A stretch of 8,905 bases of DNA from Pseudomonadota bacterium (lineage in GTDB: Bacteria > Pseudomonadota > Gammaproteobacteria > Halothiobacillales > Halothiobacillaceae): assembly GCA_021795795.1 (NCBI GenBank), contig JAJYPA010000321.1:1-8905 (forward strand), written 5' to 3'. Position 1 is the first letter of the stretch, and every line of letters starts with the position of its first letter. Of this stretch, positions 1 through 6,053 are shown piece after piece. The translations under genes were made by a program, and so were the position numbers. The notes beneath the pieces were generated by a model. The model made no database searches, was not told the origin of the DNA, and saw only the letters and a list, made by a program, of their open reading frames with translations.

Positions 1-9
1 TGTCAACAT
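1..9 (-). CDS. possible start of the next gene (partial, three codons visible)
   Basis: The TAA of the 100-aa gene (11-9) overlaps an ATG at 9-7 as TAATG, a common stop-start coupling in operons. Only M-L-T can be read before the window ends, and no good ribosome site precedes it, so this is a weak call. Position suggests trbF or another transfer gene. Confidence 0.25.
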
Positions 10-16
10 TAGTGGA
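3..16. repeat. 14-bp direct repeat, copy 1
   Basis: TCAACATTAGTGGA is identical here and at 6450-6463. Both copies cover the TAA stop of a small minus-strand gene. About 0.15 such matches would be expected by chance in a window this size, so it may mean nothing. Confidence 0.3.
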
Positions 17-311
17 ATAAACACCAGACGCGGTTCCATACCCACTCAAAAACAGACACGGCTCCGACGATCAGTAGCCATGCCAGCGAGAACGGCAACA
101 GGATCAGAGCCACCAAACCGTCCAGGTCACCACCTGAAGCGAACGACCGAGTAAACGTGCCACGATTAGCCTGAAGGAGTCGCTGGTACTCTCTCAGCCG
201 TCGATCAGCCTCATCCCTTTCCCTGGCGCGACGGGCGACCAACGCCCGCTCCTGCTCGGCGGCCCGTGCGCGATCCCCTTCCAGATTGCTCCATCCATGT
301 TCAGAATACAT
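9..311 (-). CDS. coiled-coil plus membrane-anchor protein (100 aa), unknown
   Basis: A 100-aa protein starting MYSEHGWSNLEGDRARAAEQ at 311, with GGGAGG 6 nt upstream and its TAA at 11-9. Residues about 10-48 are charged and rich in Arg, Glu and Ala (RARAAEQERALVARRARER), a likely coiled coil. Residues about 64-92 (LVALILLPFSLAWLLIVGAVSVFEWV) are strongly hydrophobic, one long membrane segment or a tight hairpin, and the tail is short (NRVWCLFH). It is separated from trbE by 83 nt without a clear terminator. RP4 has trbF after trbE, but this is too small and unlike TrbF. An accessory of the mating apparatus or an exclusion-type protein is possible; neither is shown. Confidence 0.78.
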   Translation of the reverse strand: MYSEHGWSNLEGDRARAAEQERALVARRARERDEADRRLREYQRLLQANRGTFTRSFASGGDLDGLVALILLPFSLAWLLIVGAVSVFEWVWNRVWCLFH

Positions 312-394
312 AATGCACCTCCCGGTTTCAGGAGAGCATCATGCCCCCCTTCCACCCTATGCACGGCGCGGGAAGCGGTCCTGTGGACGGCCTA

Positions 395-2935
395 TCAACC
401 ATACTGCCGCGCCAGATACTCGGTCCAGTCCTGCCTTTGTTGCGGCAACCGCTCCCGCAGCCACTCCACCGGCCAGCGGGCGCCATGCTCAGCAATCATC
501 TCACGCACACGGGCTACGGACTTTCTATCGCTGACCGCGCAGAACGCCAGGGCCACCGGACCCATCGCCAGGGTAATCCGGCGGCGACCCTCCGGTGACA
601 CGATGTAGTAGTCCGATTTCGGTGTACTCTGCTGGAGCAACTTAATCTGGCTATCATTCAGCCCAAGGTCATGATACAGCGGGGCCGAATCATTGGCCGC
701 CGCGTTCCGGTTGGGCAGCAGAATCTTGGTCAGACAGGATTCCATGATCACCGGCTTGAGCGGGCTATCCTTCAAGTCAGACAAGGATTGCGTCGCAAAG
801 ATCACAGATACGTTGAACTTGCGCATAACCTTCAACCACGCCTTGATTTTCTCTGCGAACAGCGGGTTGTCTATCATGGCCCAGGCTTCATCCAACAGGA
901 TGATAGCTGGAGAGCCGTCGAGAGATTTCTCAATGCGGTGGAAGATGTACAGGAGCACCGGCACAGTCACCAGATTGGCCATATCCCCACTGCCCAGCAG
1001 GTTTTCCAGTTCAAAAACACTGAACCGCGCACCCTCCAGAGATAGCGCATCCGTATTGGCGTCCAGTAGGTTGCCCGTGCGTCCCGTCAGCGTGTAGAAA
1101 TGCACCGCGGAACGGACTTCCTCGTCCTGCACCAGATTCTCGAAGTCGGTCATACTGCGACCGTCCGCTGCCGCCAGCGCCTCGATAGCCTGGTGGATAC
1201 GATCCTGCCGTGCGGAGTCTACCGGCACCCCCTGCAATATGCAGAGATTGGCGATCCAGTCCTCCGCCCAGCGGCGCTCCGATGCGGACTCATGCACACG
1301 GGACAGCGGAGCAAACGTGATGGGGTTTTCATCGTTGCCAATGTCGTAGTGGCTACCTCCGACCGCCTGGCAAAGCGTAAAAATCGACCAGCCATTGTCG
1401 AATAAAAACACCCTGGCGTCCGGGTAGCGCAACTGCTGGGCGGCCATCAGAGAAAGCAAAACGCTCTTGCCCGCGCCCGTAGGACCCGCAATCAGCGTGT
1501 GCCCCACGTCCTCAACGTGATGATTAAACCGGAATGGCGTGTTACCTGTAGTTGCCCCGTAAAACAACGGCGGGGCCTTTTGTGACTTAGGGAACATCGC
1601 ATCGCCGTTATCATCTTTTAGTACGCGATAAATATCCGCCGTGAACGGGTTCGGACTCAACTCGTCCCCCGTCCAAATACTGGTCGTCGGCGCGATATCC
1701 ATCAGATTCATGGTATTCATCAGTGGACGGCGGACGTTTTCATAACAATGGCCTGGGATGGAGCCCATGAACGCCTCGAAAGCGTTGATGCTTTCCACAC
1801 GCGAAACGAATCCTAAGTTGTCCAGGTGCTTGCGGACCATCTTCACTCTGTTTGCCATCTCCTTCTTGCTTGGCGAAAACAGGATAATGTTGGCGCTCAT
1901 AAAACCAAACCGAATGACATTGCTGCTGGCCTCGGCAATGGCGGTATCCGCGTCCGCAGTCATACTGAGCGCGTCGGTATTCTCAAATGCGCTCCCCTCG
2001 CCGCCCATGGCCATACTGACCTGCGTACCGATGCCGTGCCGCTTCTGGAACCAGTTGCGGCGATACTTGTTCAGCATCCCAACAGATTCATTTGGATCGA
2101 TAAAGATATAGCGCACGGAAAACCGCAACTCGACCGGCAGGGTGTTCAGCGATTCCAGAATTTCCGGGAAACTCTCTGACGGCCAACCAGAGATACTGAT
2201 CGCCCGCATTTCCTGCCATTGGCCACCATCGTGGATTCGCGGCTCAAACCCGCTGACCACATCGTGCGCACCCAGCACCGCATCCAGGTAGGCCGGGATT
2301 TTCGGCACGCCGAGTTGGTGATAGTCGCCGGTCAGACAACCGTGGAGTTGGGTCAGCAGATCGGAACTGGATAGTGGCGCGACCACACCGGAACCACCGC
2401 AGATGTTCATGATGGTTTCCAGGTCCGTCGCAAAGCGGCTGATATGCTCTTTCAACGACTCACTTTCCTGGTCTGCATTCTCAAGTGCGAATTTGGTCAC
2501 CCAAGACTCTGCTGTCACCGGAAGATCCCAGCTAAAAATAAAGGTGGTCCGACCTTCAAAATGGGCCGATTCTTCTTCATGCTGTAGGCGCCGCTCAGCA
2601 TCAATTATGTGGGACACGGGATCTGGAAACATGCAGAGTTCTTCCGGAATGTAGCCCGGCGCTTCTTTACGCACCATGTCGATGTGCAGCGCCCATCCAG
2701 TACCAAGGCGGGCAATGGCGTGGTTCAGGTGCGCTGAAAGATAGTTCAGATCGTTCGGGCTGGAACTCTCCAGATCGGGGCCACCAAAGGTAAAGCCCGC
2801 CATCAAAGATCCGGACTTGTTCAACGCGATGCCCATTTTGTGGCGGTCAACGTCGCGCTCATCCACCAGAAAGGCGATGTTCAGCAGATCGGGCAGGGCC
2901 TTGGCTTTGGGACGATATTCAGCAAGATTCAGCAT
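395..2935 (-). CDS. trbE: TrbE, VirB4-family conjugation ATPase
   Basis: An 846-aa VirB4-family ATPase, the largest conserved motor of conjugative type IV secretion, peripheral to the inner membrane and needed for pilus biogenesis and substrate transfer. The N-terminal domain (about 1-440) is followed by the C-terminal ATPase: Walker A GPTGAGKS at 484-491, Walker B AIILLDEAWAM at 677-687 and the downstream FATQSLSDL at 713-721. Length agrees with RP4 TrbE (about 850), and no frameshift or missing motif is seen. The start at 2935 has GAGGAG 6 nt upstream, overlapping the stop of the 161-aa gene, so translation is probably coupled. An out-of-frame ATG at 2940 is ignored. The motif set, length and linkage to trbBCD make the assignment firm. 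Confidence 0.97.
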   Translation of the reverse strand: MLNLAEYRPKAKALPDLLNIAFLVDERDVDRHKMGIALNKSGSLMAGFTFGGPDLESSSPNDLNYLSAHLNHAIARLGTGWALHIDMVRKEAPGYIPEELCMFPDPVSHIIDAERRLQHEEESAHFEGRTTFIFSWDLPVTAESWVTKFALENADQESESLKEHISRFATDLETIMNICGGSGVVAPLSSSDLLTQLHGCLTGDYHQLGVPKIPAYLDAVLGAHDVVSGFEPRIHDGGQWQEMRAISISGWPSESFPEILESLNTLPVELRFSVRYIFIDPNESVGMLNKYRRNWFQKRHGIGTQVSMAMGGEGSAFENTDALSMTADADTAIAEASSNVIRFGFMSANIILFSPSKKEMANRVKMVRKHLDNLGFVSRVESINAFEAFMGSIPGHCYENVRRPLMNTMNLMDIAPTTSIWTGDELSPNPFTADIYRVLKDDNGDAMFPKSQKAPPLFYGATTGNTPFRFNHHVEDVGHTLIAGPTGAGKSVLLSLMAAQQLRYPDARVFLFDNGWSIFTLCQAVGGSHYDIGNDENPITFAPLSRVHESASERRWAEDWIANLCILQGVPVDSARQDRIHQAIEALAAADGRSMTDFENLVQDEEVRSAVHFYTLTGRTGNLLDANTDALSLEGARFSVFELENLLGSGDMANLVTVPVLLYIFHRIEKSLDGSPAIILLDEAWAMIDNPLFAEKIKAWLKVMRKFNVSVIFATQSLSDLKDSPLKPVIMESCLTKILLPNRNAAANDSAPLYHDLGLNDSQIKLLQQSTPKSDYYIVSPEGRRRITLAMGPVALAFCAVSDRKSVARVREMIAEHGARWPVEWLRERLPQQRQDWTEYLARQYG

Positions 2936-2945
2936 CTCATGCTCC

Positions 2946-3431
2946 TCAAATAGCGGCTTGGTAGGTGATCGTTTTCTGGACGAAATTAACAGTGATGGTG
3001 AGGCCAGGGTCCTTGTCCGCCATCCTCTTTAACAGAGTGAACGCCGTCGCGGTTTTGGGTGCCCAGGGCATGCCGATCTGCACCAACGCCATGGGTACCG
3101 ACCTTTGCTGGATGAACCGCCAGCCGATTTGGTTGGCCACATAGCGCACAGCCTGGGATGCGGAGTAACGATACGCGGCGGGCAACGATATCGTCCGCCC
3201 CAGCGCGGAATTTACCGGGATGACCAACCCACAGGAGGTTGGCGGCTTTGCTGGCACCCGTGGACGCGCGGGCACATGTGGCGCCTGGGGCGAGAGTGCT
3301 TCACCCGTTACCGCCGTCCGCCCCCACCGCCAGCCGGCCGGCAACACATCAGCAGGGGCAACTGGGGCAGGCATGATCTTTACGATGGCCGACTGATTGG
3401 CTGCATCCTGATATAGCGGTGCGTACCACAT
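2946..3431 (-). CDS. unknown 161-aa protein between trbD and trbE, possible TcpQ/PilL-N-like domain
   Basis: A 161-aa protein beginning MWYAPLYQDAANQSAIVKI, 21 nt after trbD, with GAGGGG about 10 nt before its ATG; it ends 10 nt before trbE. The first half is proline/alanine-rich (PAPVAPADVLPAG, HVPARPRVPAKPP) and probably disordered. The second half (about 80-160) has the pattern of a small alpha/beta domain: ISLPAAYRYSASQAVRYVANQIGW, then AFTLLKRMADKDPGLTITVNF and a short final strand TITYQ. This resembles the N0/STN-type modules of secretin-associated proteins such as TcpQ and the PilL N-terminus, which hold an amphipathic helix, a hydrophobic second helix and end strands. I see no signal peptide, which is unusual for such a domain. 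The family assignment is tentative; only the gene itself is secure. Confidence 0.82.
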   Translation of the reverse strand: MWYAPLYQDAANQSAIVKIMPAPVAPADVLPAGWRWGRTAVTGEALSPQAPHVPARPRVPAKPPTSCGLVIPVNSALGRTISLPAAYRYSASQAVRYVANQIGWRFIQQRSVPMALVQIGMPWAPKTATAFTLLKRMADKDPGLTITVNFVQKTITYQAAI

Positions 3432-3452
3432 AAGGAGTTCTCCCCTCTTCGC

Positions 3453-3773
3453 TCAGTGATTTAGTTGGTGCAGGGCATTCACCCAGGCACTCGCCGCATA
3501 GAAATTCTGTTGGTGGATCTGGCGGCGGTAGACCGCCATACCCTTATCGTCCTTCTTCGCTGCGATGGTCAGCATGAAATGCACCGCTGTCCCCAGCACC
3601 AGGCCCATGCCAATGCCCACTACGCCACCCACACCAAAGATCAGCGCTGCCACCAGTGTGGCATTGACGATGGCCAGTTCCCGCTCTGCCCCGCCCAACA
3701 GTTGTGGACGGAGCAAAGAGGAATGGATGGGTATGCGGCGAGTTAGCACCACTTCGCCAGTCGCGGAGGACAT
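3453..3773 (-). CDS. trbD: TrbD, VirB3-family inner-membrane protein
   Basis: A 106-aa protein of the VirB3/TrbD family, a small inner-membrane part of the type IV secretion system that associates with the VirB4 ATPase. The family-typical N-terminal segment IPIHSSLLRPQLLGGAERE (about 14-32) precedes a hydrophobic region from about 34 to 72, read as two closely spaced helices around the glycine-rich GVGGVVGIGMG. A basic cytoplasmic tail (AAKKDDKGMAVYRRQIHQQ) follows. It starts 3 nt after the trbC stop with only a weak ribosome site, so translation is probably coupled to trbC. In RP4 trbE follows trbD directly; here one gene intervenes. Confidence 0.93.
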   Translation of the reverse strand: MSSATGEVVLTRRIPIHSSLLRPQLLGGAERELAIVNATLVAALIFGVGGVVGIGMGLVLGTAVHFMLTIAAKKDDKGMAVYRRQIHQQNFYAASAWVNALHQLNH

Positions 3774-3776
3774 GGC

Positions 3777-4136
3777 TTACATTCCCAGCAGGTGGAGGAA
3801 CGGATGCGCCATACCAATGACAGCCCCGCTAGATCCGGTGAGGTCGGATACGACAGACACGCCTCCCAAGGCCATGCTGCCGCCTGCCGCGATACCCATC
3901 ACCTTGCGCATGCTGGAACCGTGTTCACCAAATGCCCACATCAAACCTGTGGCAACAATCGCAACAATGATGAAAACGTGAGCTACCGTACCGCTGAGAT
4001 CCTGCTGGATATTCGTCAGCGGGGTGTCCCACGGCATGCCGCCACCACCACCGCTAGCCAATGCCGCTCCGGTGCCCAGGACAGACAGTACCACACCAGC
4101 CAAAAACTTCTTGACCTGCTTCAACTTCATTTTCAT
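3777..4136 (-). CDS. trbC: TrbC, VirB2-family conjugative pilin precursor
   Basis: A 119-aa pilin precursor of the TrbC/VirB2 family, which is processed and assembled into the conjugative pilus. The start at 4136 (MKMKLKQVKKFLAG) is chosen because GGAGG lies 8 nt upstream; in-frame starts at 4166 and 4151 lack that. A lysine-rich n-region and a hydrophobic core (residues 11-26) form a signal peptide with likely cleavage after ALA at 25-27, leaving a glycine run (SGGGGGMPWDTPL). Two hydrophobic segments follow, near 53-68 (VFIIVAIVATGLMWAFG) and 78-97, the VirB2 hairpin. The C-terminus GMAHPFLHLLGM may be trimmed; in RP4 the pilin is also cyclised by TraF, which cannot be judged here. The stop is 3 nt before trbD. 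Confidence 0.92.
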   Translation of the reverse strand: MKMKLKQVKKFLAGVVLSVLGTGAALASGGGGGMPWDTPLTNIQQDLSGTVAHVFIIVAIVATGLMWAFGEHGSSMRKVMGIAAGGSMALGGVSVVSDLTGSSGAVIGMAHPFLHLLGM

Positions 4137-4187
4137 GGCCCGATCCTCCATTAAGTGAGAGCCCAATGATTTACTGCCTACATATTA

Positions 4188-4204
4188 CTTATAGCACCGC
4201 TTTT
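4188..4204 (-). promoter_or_regulatory. promoter-like element upstream of trbC
   Basis: AAAAGCGGTGCTATAAG on the minus strand gives an extended -10 (TGC-TATAAG at 4196-4188) about 51 nt before the trbC ATG. It is the best -10 match of the four related sites here. A -35 box is not evident, which is tolerable for extended -10 promoters. It would drive trbC and the genes after it. Confidence 0.4.
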
Positions 4205-4213
4205 CGATTCTAT

Positions 4214-4235
4214 GACCGTCCTGTACGGGGCGGTC
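4214..4235. promoter_or_regulatory. 22-bp quasi-palindrome upstream of trbC
   Basis: Arms GACCGTCCTGT and ACGGGGCGGTC meet at a central GTAC; 9 of 11 symmetric positions match and both mismatches are transitions. It lies between the 59-aa gene stop and the promoter-like site before trbC, a suitable place for an operator. Neither strand has a T-run after it, so an intrinsic terminator is unlikely. Confidence 0.35.
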
Positions 4236-4246
4236 ACCACCAACCA

Positions 4247-4426
4247 CTATTGCAGCACCACCTGGTCGATTTCATTCCCGTCAGGGGCACGGCCGAAGAA
4301 TTCAAGGAACCTCTCAAATTCTTCATCGCTGTCCTCATACCGCTCCTCGGCAACCGGATCAAACCGAATTACAAAAGAAATGAAAGCGGCGTCATCACTA
4401 CTAAAATCTTCAGTCTGGCTCGTCAT
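4247..4426 (-). CDS. small strongly acidic protein (59 aa), unknown
   Basis: A 59-aa protein beginning MTSQTEDFSSDDAAF. The ATG at 4426 has GAGGAGGG about 6 nt upstream, one of the best ribosome sites in the window; an adjacent GTG at 4429 would be too close to it. The protein has about 17 Asp/Glu, four Arg and no Lys. The middle (FDPVAEERYEDSDEEFERFLEFFG) looks helical and amphipathic. No signal peptide or membrane segment is present. It is flanked on both sides by AT-rich gaps of more than 100 nt with promoter-like sites, so it may be expressed as its own unit between the trbB and trbC groups. No family is recognised. The start signal, not similarity, is the main support. Confidence 0.68.
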   Translation of the reverse strand: MTSQTEDFSSDDAAFISFVIRFDPVAEERYEDSDEEFERFLEFFGRAPDGNEIDQVVLQ

Positions 4427-4457
4427 CACATACCCTCCTCAAAGTGGTTACATACCC

Positions 4458-4466
4458 CATATAGCA
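4458..4466 (-). promoter_or_regulatory. extended -10-like site before the 59-aa gene
   Basis: TGC-TATATG on the minus strand lies 31 nt before the ATG at 4426, in an AT-rich stretch (TTTGTTTTTGA precedes it). It shares the TGCTATA core with the sites at 4535-4551 and 4188-4204 but has a T-run instead of an A-run upstream. No clear -35 is seen. Confidence 0.35.
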
Positions 4467-4534
4467 TCAAAAACAAATGGGATGACGTTTGACCGAACAA
4501 AATTTCGTAGTCTGTCACCTCACAAAGCAAAGGG

Positions 4535-4551
4535 TATATAGCACCTGTTTT
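4535..4551 (-). promoter_or_regulatory. AAAA-NN-GGTGCTATA element, copy after the zinc-ribbon gene
   Basis: On the minus strand AAAACAGGTGCTATATA begins just after the zinc-ribbon gene stop. It reads as an extended -10 (TGC-TATATA) and agrees at 13 of 15 positions with the element before trbC at 4204-4190. The nearest start codon downstream is 4426, about 110 nt away, leaving room for a long leader, or the site may bind a regulator rather than polymerase. Confidence 0.35.
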
Positions 4552-4557
4552 GGGAAA

Positions 4558-4776
4558 TCAGGCCAGCATCCCATTCCGCACCTGCAAAAACCGCAATGCT
4601 TCTCCAACCGTCAGAAATTCCGCCAGCGTTTCCGCCATACCACATTTAGGGCAAGCCATTGGAGATATATACCGCACCAGAATTTTCCCGCCCTGATCCA
4701 GCAGCCAGCAGTTTGAGCAACATAATCTGAGCCGCTGATTGGCTCGTTGCAGTTGCATCGCTCGATCTGCACTCAT
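4558..4776 (-). CDS. small zinc-ribbon-like protein (72 aa)
   Basis: A 72-aa protein beginning MSADRAMQLQRANQRLRL. The start at 4776 overlaps the previous stop as ATGA, with GGCGGGA upstream. The longer open frame from 4944 overlaps the preceding gene out of frame and is rejected. Two cysteine pairs, CSNC at 20-23 and CPKC at 42-45 with 18 residues between, look like a zinc ribbon, followed by a predicted helix (TVGEALRFLQVRNG). The C-terminal segment TLAEFLTVGEALRFLQV could mediate protein contact. No signal peptide is present, so it is cytoplasmic. The family is not recognised; zinc binding is inferred from cysteine spacing. It is probably made from the trbB transcript. Confidence 0.78.
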   Translation of the reverse strand: MSADRAMQLQRANQRLRLCCSNCWLLDQGGKILVRYISPMACPKCGMAETLAEFLTVGEALRFLQVRNGMLA

Positions 4777-5009
4777 ACCACGATCCCGCCAATAAACATT
4801 CCGACTGGCCAGCACACAACGGCGGCGGCGCCCCATATACACCAAGGAGCCGGCCAGAAATGATGGACTAGCATAGGGGTAACAAGAAGAACCGATGCCA
4901 CAGCCCAGTTCCGCATATTGACGTTGACGTGCATACGATGGCACTGGTCCATCGTCGCCCTGTCCTCATCACTGATGTCGGCGAAGGGATCTTTCTTTTC
5001 CACGCTCAT
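4773..5009 (-). CDS. small two-helix membrane protein (78 aa), coupled to trbB
   Basis: A 78-aa protein beginning MSVEKKDPFADISDEDRATM. The start at 5009 overlaps the trbB stop as ATGA and has GGGGGAGA just upstream; a longer start at 5039 lies inside trbB and is less likely. A charged N-terminal segment of about 32 residues precedes two hydrophobic stretches, roughly 33-51 (WAVASVLLVTPMLVHHFW) and 57-78 (WCIWGAAAVVCWPVGMFIGG), separated by a short PAP turn, so it is predicted to be an inner-membrane hairpin with its N-terminus probably in the cytoplasm. It is not TrbC or TrbD, which are found downstream. I do not recognise a family. Coupling to TrbB suggests a role next to the secretion ATPase, which is inference. 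Confidence 0.8.
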   Translation of the reverse strand: MSVEKKDPFADISDEDRATMDQCHRMHVNVNMRNWAVASVLLVTPMLVHHFWPAPWCIWGAAAVVCWPVGMFIGGIVV

Positions 5010-6007
5010 GCGATCTCCCCCTGCTTTTTCACATCCCACATGCTCGTTATGCGCCGTCCCGCGGGATGGCTTTTATCTCTCTGTATCTGGATCACCAGAT
5101 CCACCGCCTCAGCGATCAATTCTTTCTGCGAGGGCACACCCGCCTCCTGGCAGAGTTGGTCAAGACGCAACAAGGCCGCTTGCGGATTGTTGGCATGCAC
5201 GGTAGCGGCACCGCCCGGGTGGCCCGTGTTCCACGCTTTGAGCAACGCCAGCGCCGAGCCGTCGCGCACCTCACCAACCACAATACGGTCAGGCCGTAAT
5301 CGCATGGTGGCCTTTAACAGCCTGGTCATATCCACATTCGCCGTATCATCGGTCAACAGGTCCACAAAATTAGGGGCTGAGCACTGCAGTTCGCCCGTAT
5401 CCTCGATCGTCACCACGCGCTGATCCAGGTCTGATATTTCCGATATGTACTGTAAAATGGCGTTGAGTAGCGTAGTTTTACCAGAACCCGTCCCGCCGCT
5501 TACCAGTATGTTTTTGCGTGATTCTATTGCCCTTTGTAGTGTGCCAAGCATGTCCAACTTCTTCTCTTCTACGACGATTTTTATTACTTTTTCATGCTCG
5601 TTTGACAGTATTCCCGCTTCCACATAATTGGTCAGTGTGTAGATGCTGCGTGCCGGTAAACGAATGGCGAATAACGGACCTTTTGATAATGGTGGCAAAA
5701 TCCCCTCGAACCGCGCACATCCAAACGCCGGCGGCAACGACCCTTCACAAATGGGCTTCTCCGCATTGCTGATCGTCCCGCGCCACGCCGCCACCAGGCC
5801 TATGATGTTCTGCACCTGCTGCGGGGCAATGGTGCCCTCCTGGACAATGCCCTGCCCATGCCGTTCCACCAGCAGCTTACCGTCGGGGTTCGCCATGATC
5901 TCGACAACCTTTTCGTCATCGAAGGCCGTCATGATGGTTTGCCCAAATGACCGGCGCAGTTGTTCTACCAGCCGCTGGTGTGCTTCCACCTTTGGATCGA
6001 GTGCCAT
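5006..6007 (-). CDS. trbB: TrbB, VirB11-family secretion ATPase
   Basis: A 333-aa member of the VirB11/GspE ATPase family, the hexameric cytoplasmic motor at the inner-membrane base of the conjugative type IV secretion system that powers pilus assembly and DNA transfer. An N-terminal domain covers about residues 1-140. The C-terminal ATPase domain shows Walker A GGTGSGKT at 171-178, the Asp box VVTIEDTGELQ at 198-208, the Walker B region RLRPDRIVVGEVR at 236-248 and the His box GHPGGAATVHAN at 262-273. All key residues are present and the length is about that of RP4 TrbB, so it looks functional. The start at 6007 has GGAGA about 9 nt upstream. Its TGA (5008-5006) overlaps the ATG of the next gene as ATGA, implying translational coupling. 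The insertions between it and trbC depart from the RP4 order. Confidence 0.97.
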   Translation of the reverse strand: MALDPKVEAHQRLVEQLRRSFGQTIMTAFDDEKVVEIMANPDGKLLVERHGQGIVQEGTIAPQQVQNIIGLVAAWRGTISNAEKPICEGSLPPAFGCARFEGILPPLSKGPLFAIRLPARSIYTLTNYVEAGILSNEHEKVIKIVVEEKKLDMLGTLQRAIESRKNILVSGGTGSGKTTLLNAILQYISEISDLDQRVVTIEDTGELQCSAPNFVDLLTDDTANVDMTRLLKATMRLRPDRIVVGEVRDGSALALLKAWNTGHPGGAATVHANNPQAALLRLDQLCQEAGVPSQKELIAEAVDLVIQIQRDKSHPAGRRITSMWDVKKQGEIA

Positions 6008-6037
6008 TTAACTATTCTCCATTATGCCCATATCCTC

Positions 6038-6053
6038 TATATAGCGCCGTTTT
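6038..6053 (-). promoter_or_regulatory. promoter-like element upstream of trbB
   Basis: On the minus strand AAAACGGCGCTATATA lies in the 45-nt gap before trbB. TATATA (6043-6038) could be a -10 hexamer, 30 nt before the trbB ATG. It belongs to a family of similar sites in this window with the core GGYGCTATA after an A-run. No convincing -35 hexamer is visible 17 nt upstream. Confidence 0.35.

Noticed and set aside
312..394. Terminator or extra gene between trbE and the 100-aa gene
   Set aside because: Only short stems and no U-run are visible, and no start codon with a usable frame was found in these 83 nt.
4214..4235. Intrinsic terminator between the 59-aa gene and trbC
   Set aside because: The stem has C-A mismatches on the transcribed minus strand and no U-run follows.
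4166..4541. Plus-strand open frames across the trbC upstream gaps
   Set aside because: They overlap the 59-aa minus-strand gene, and their compositions look like random shadow translations.
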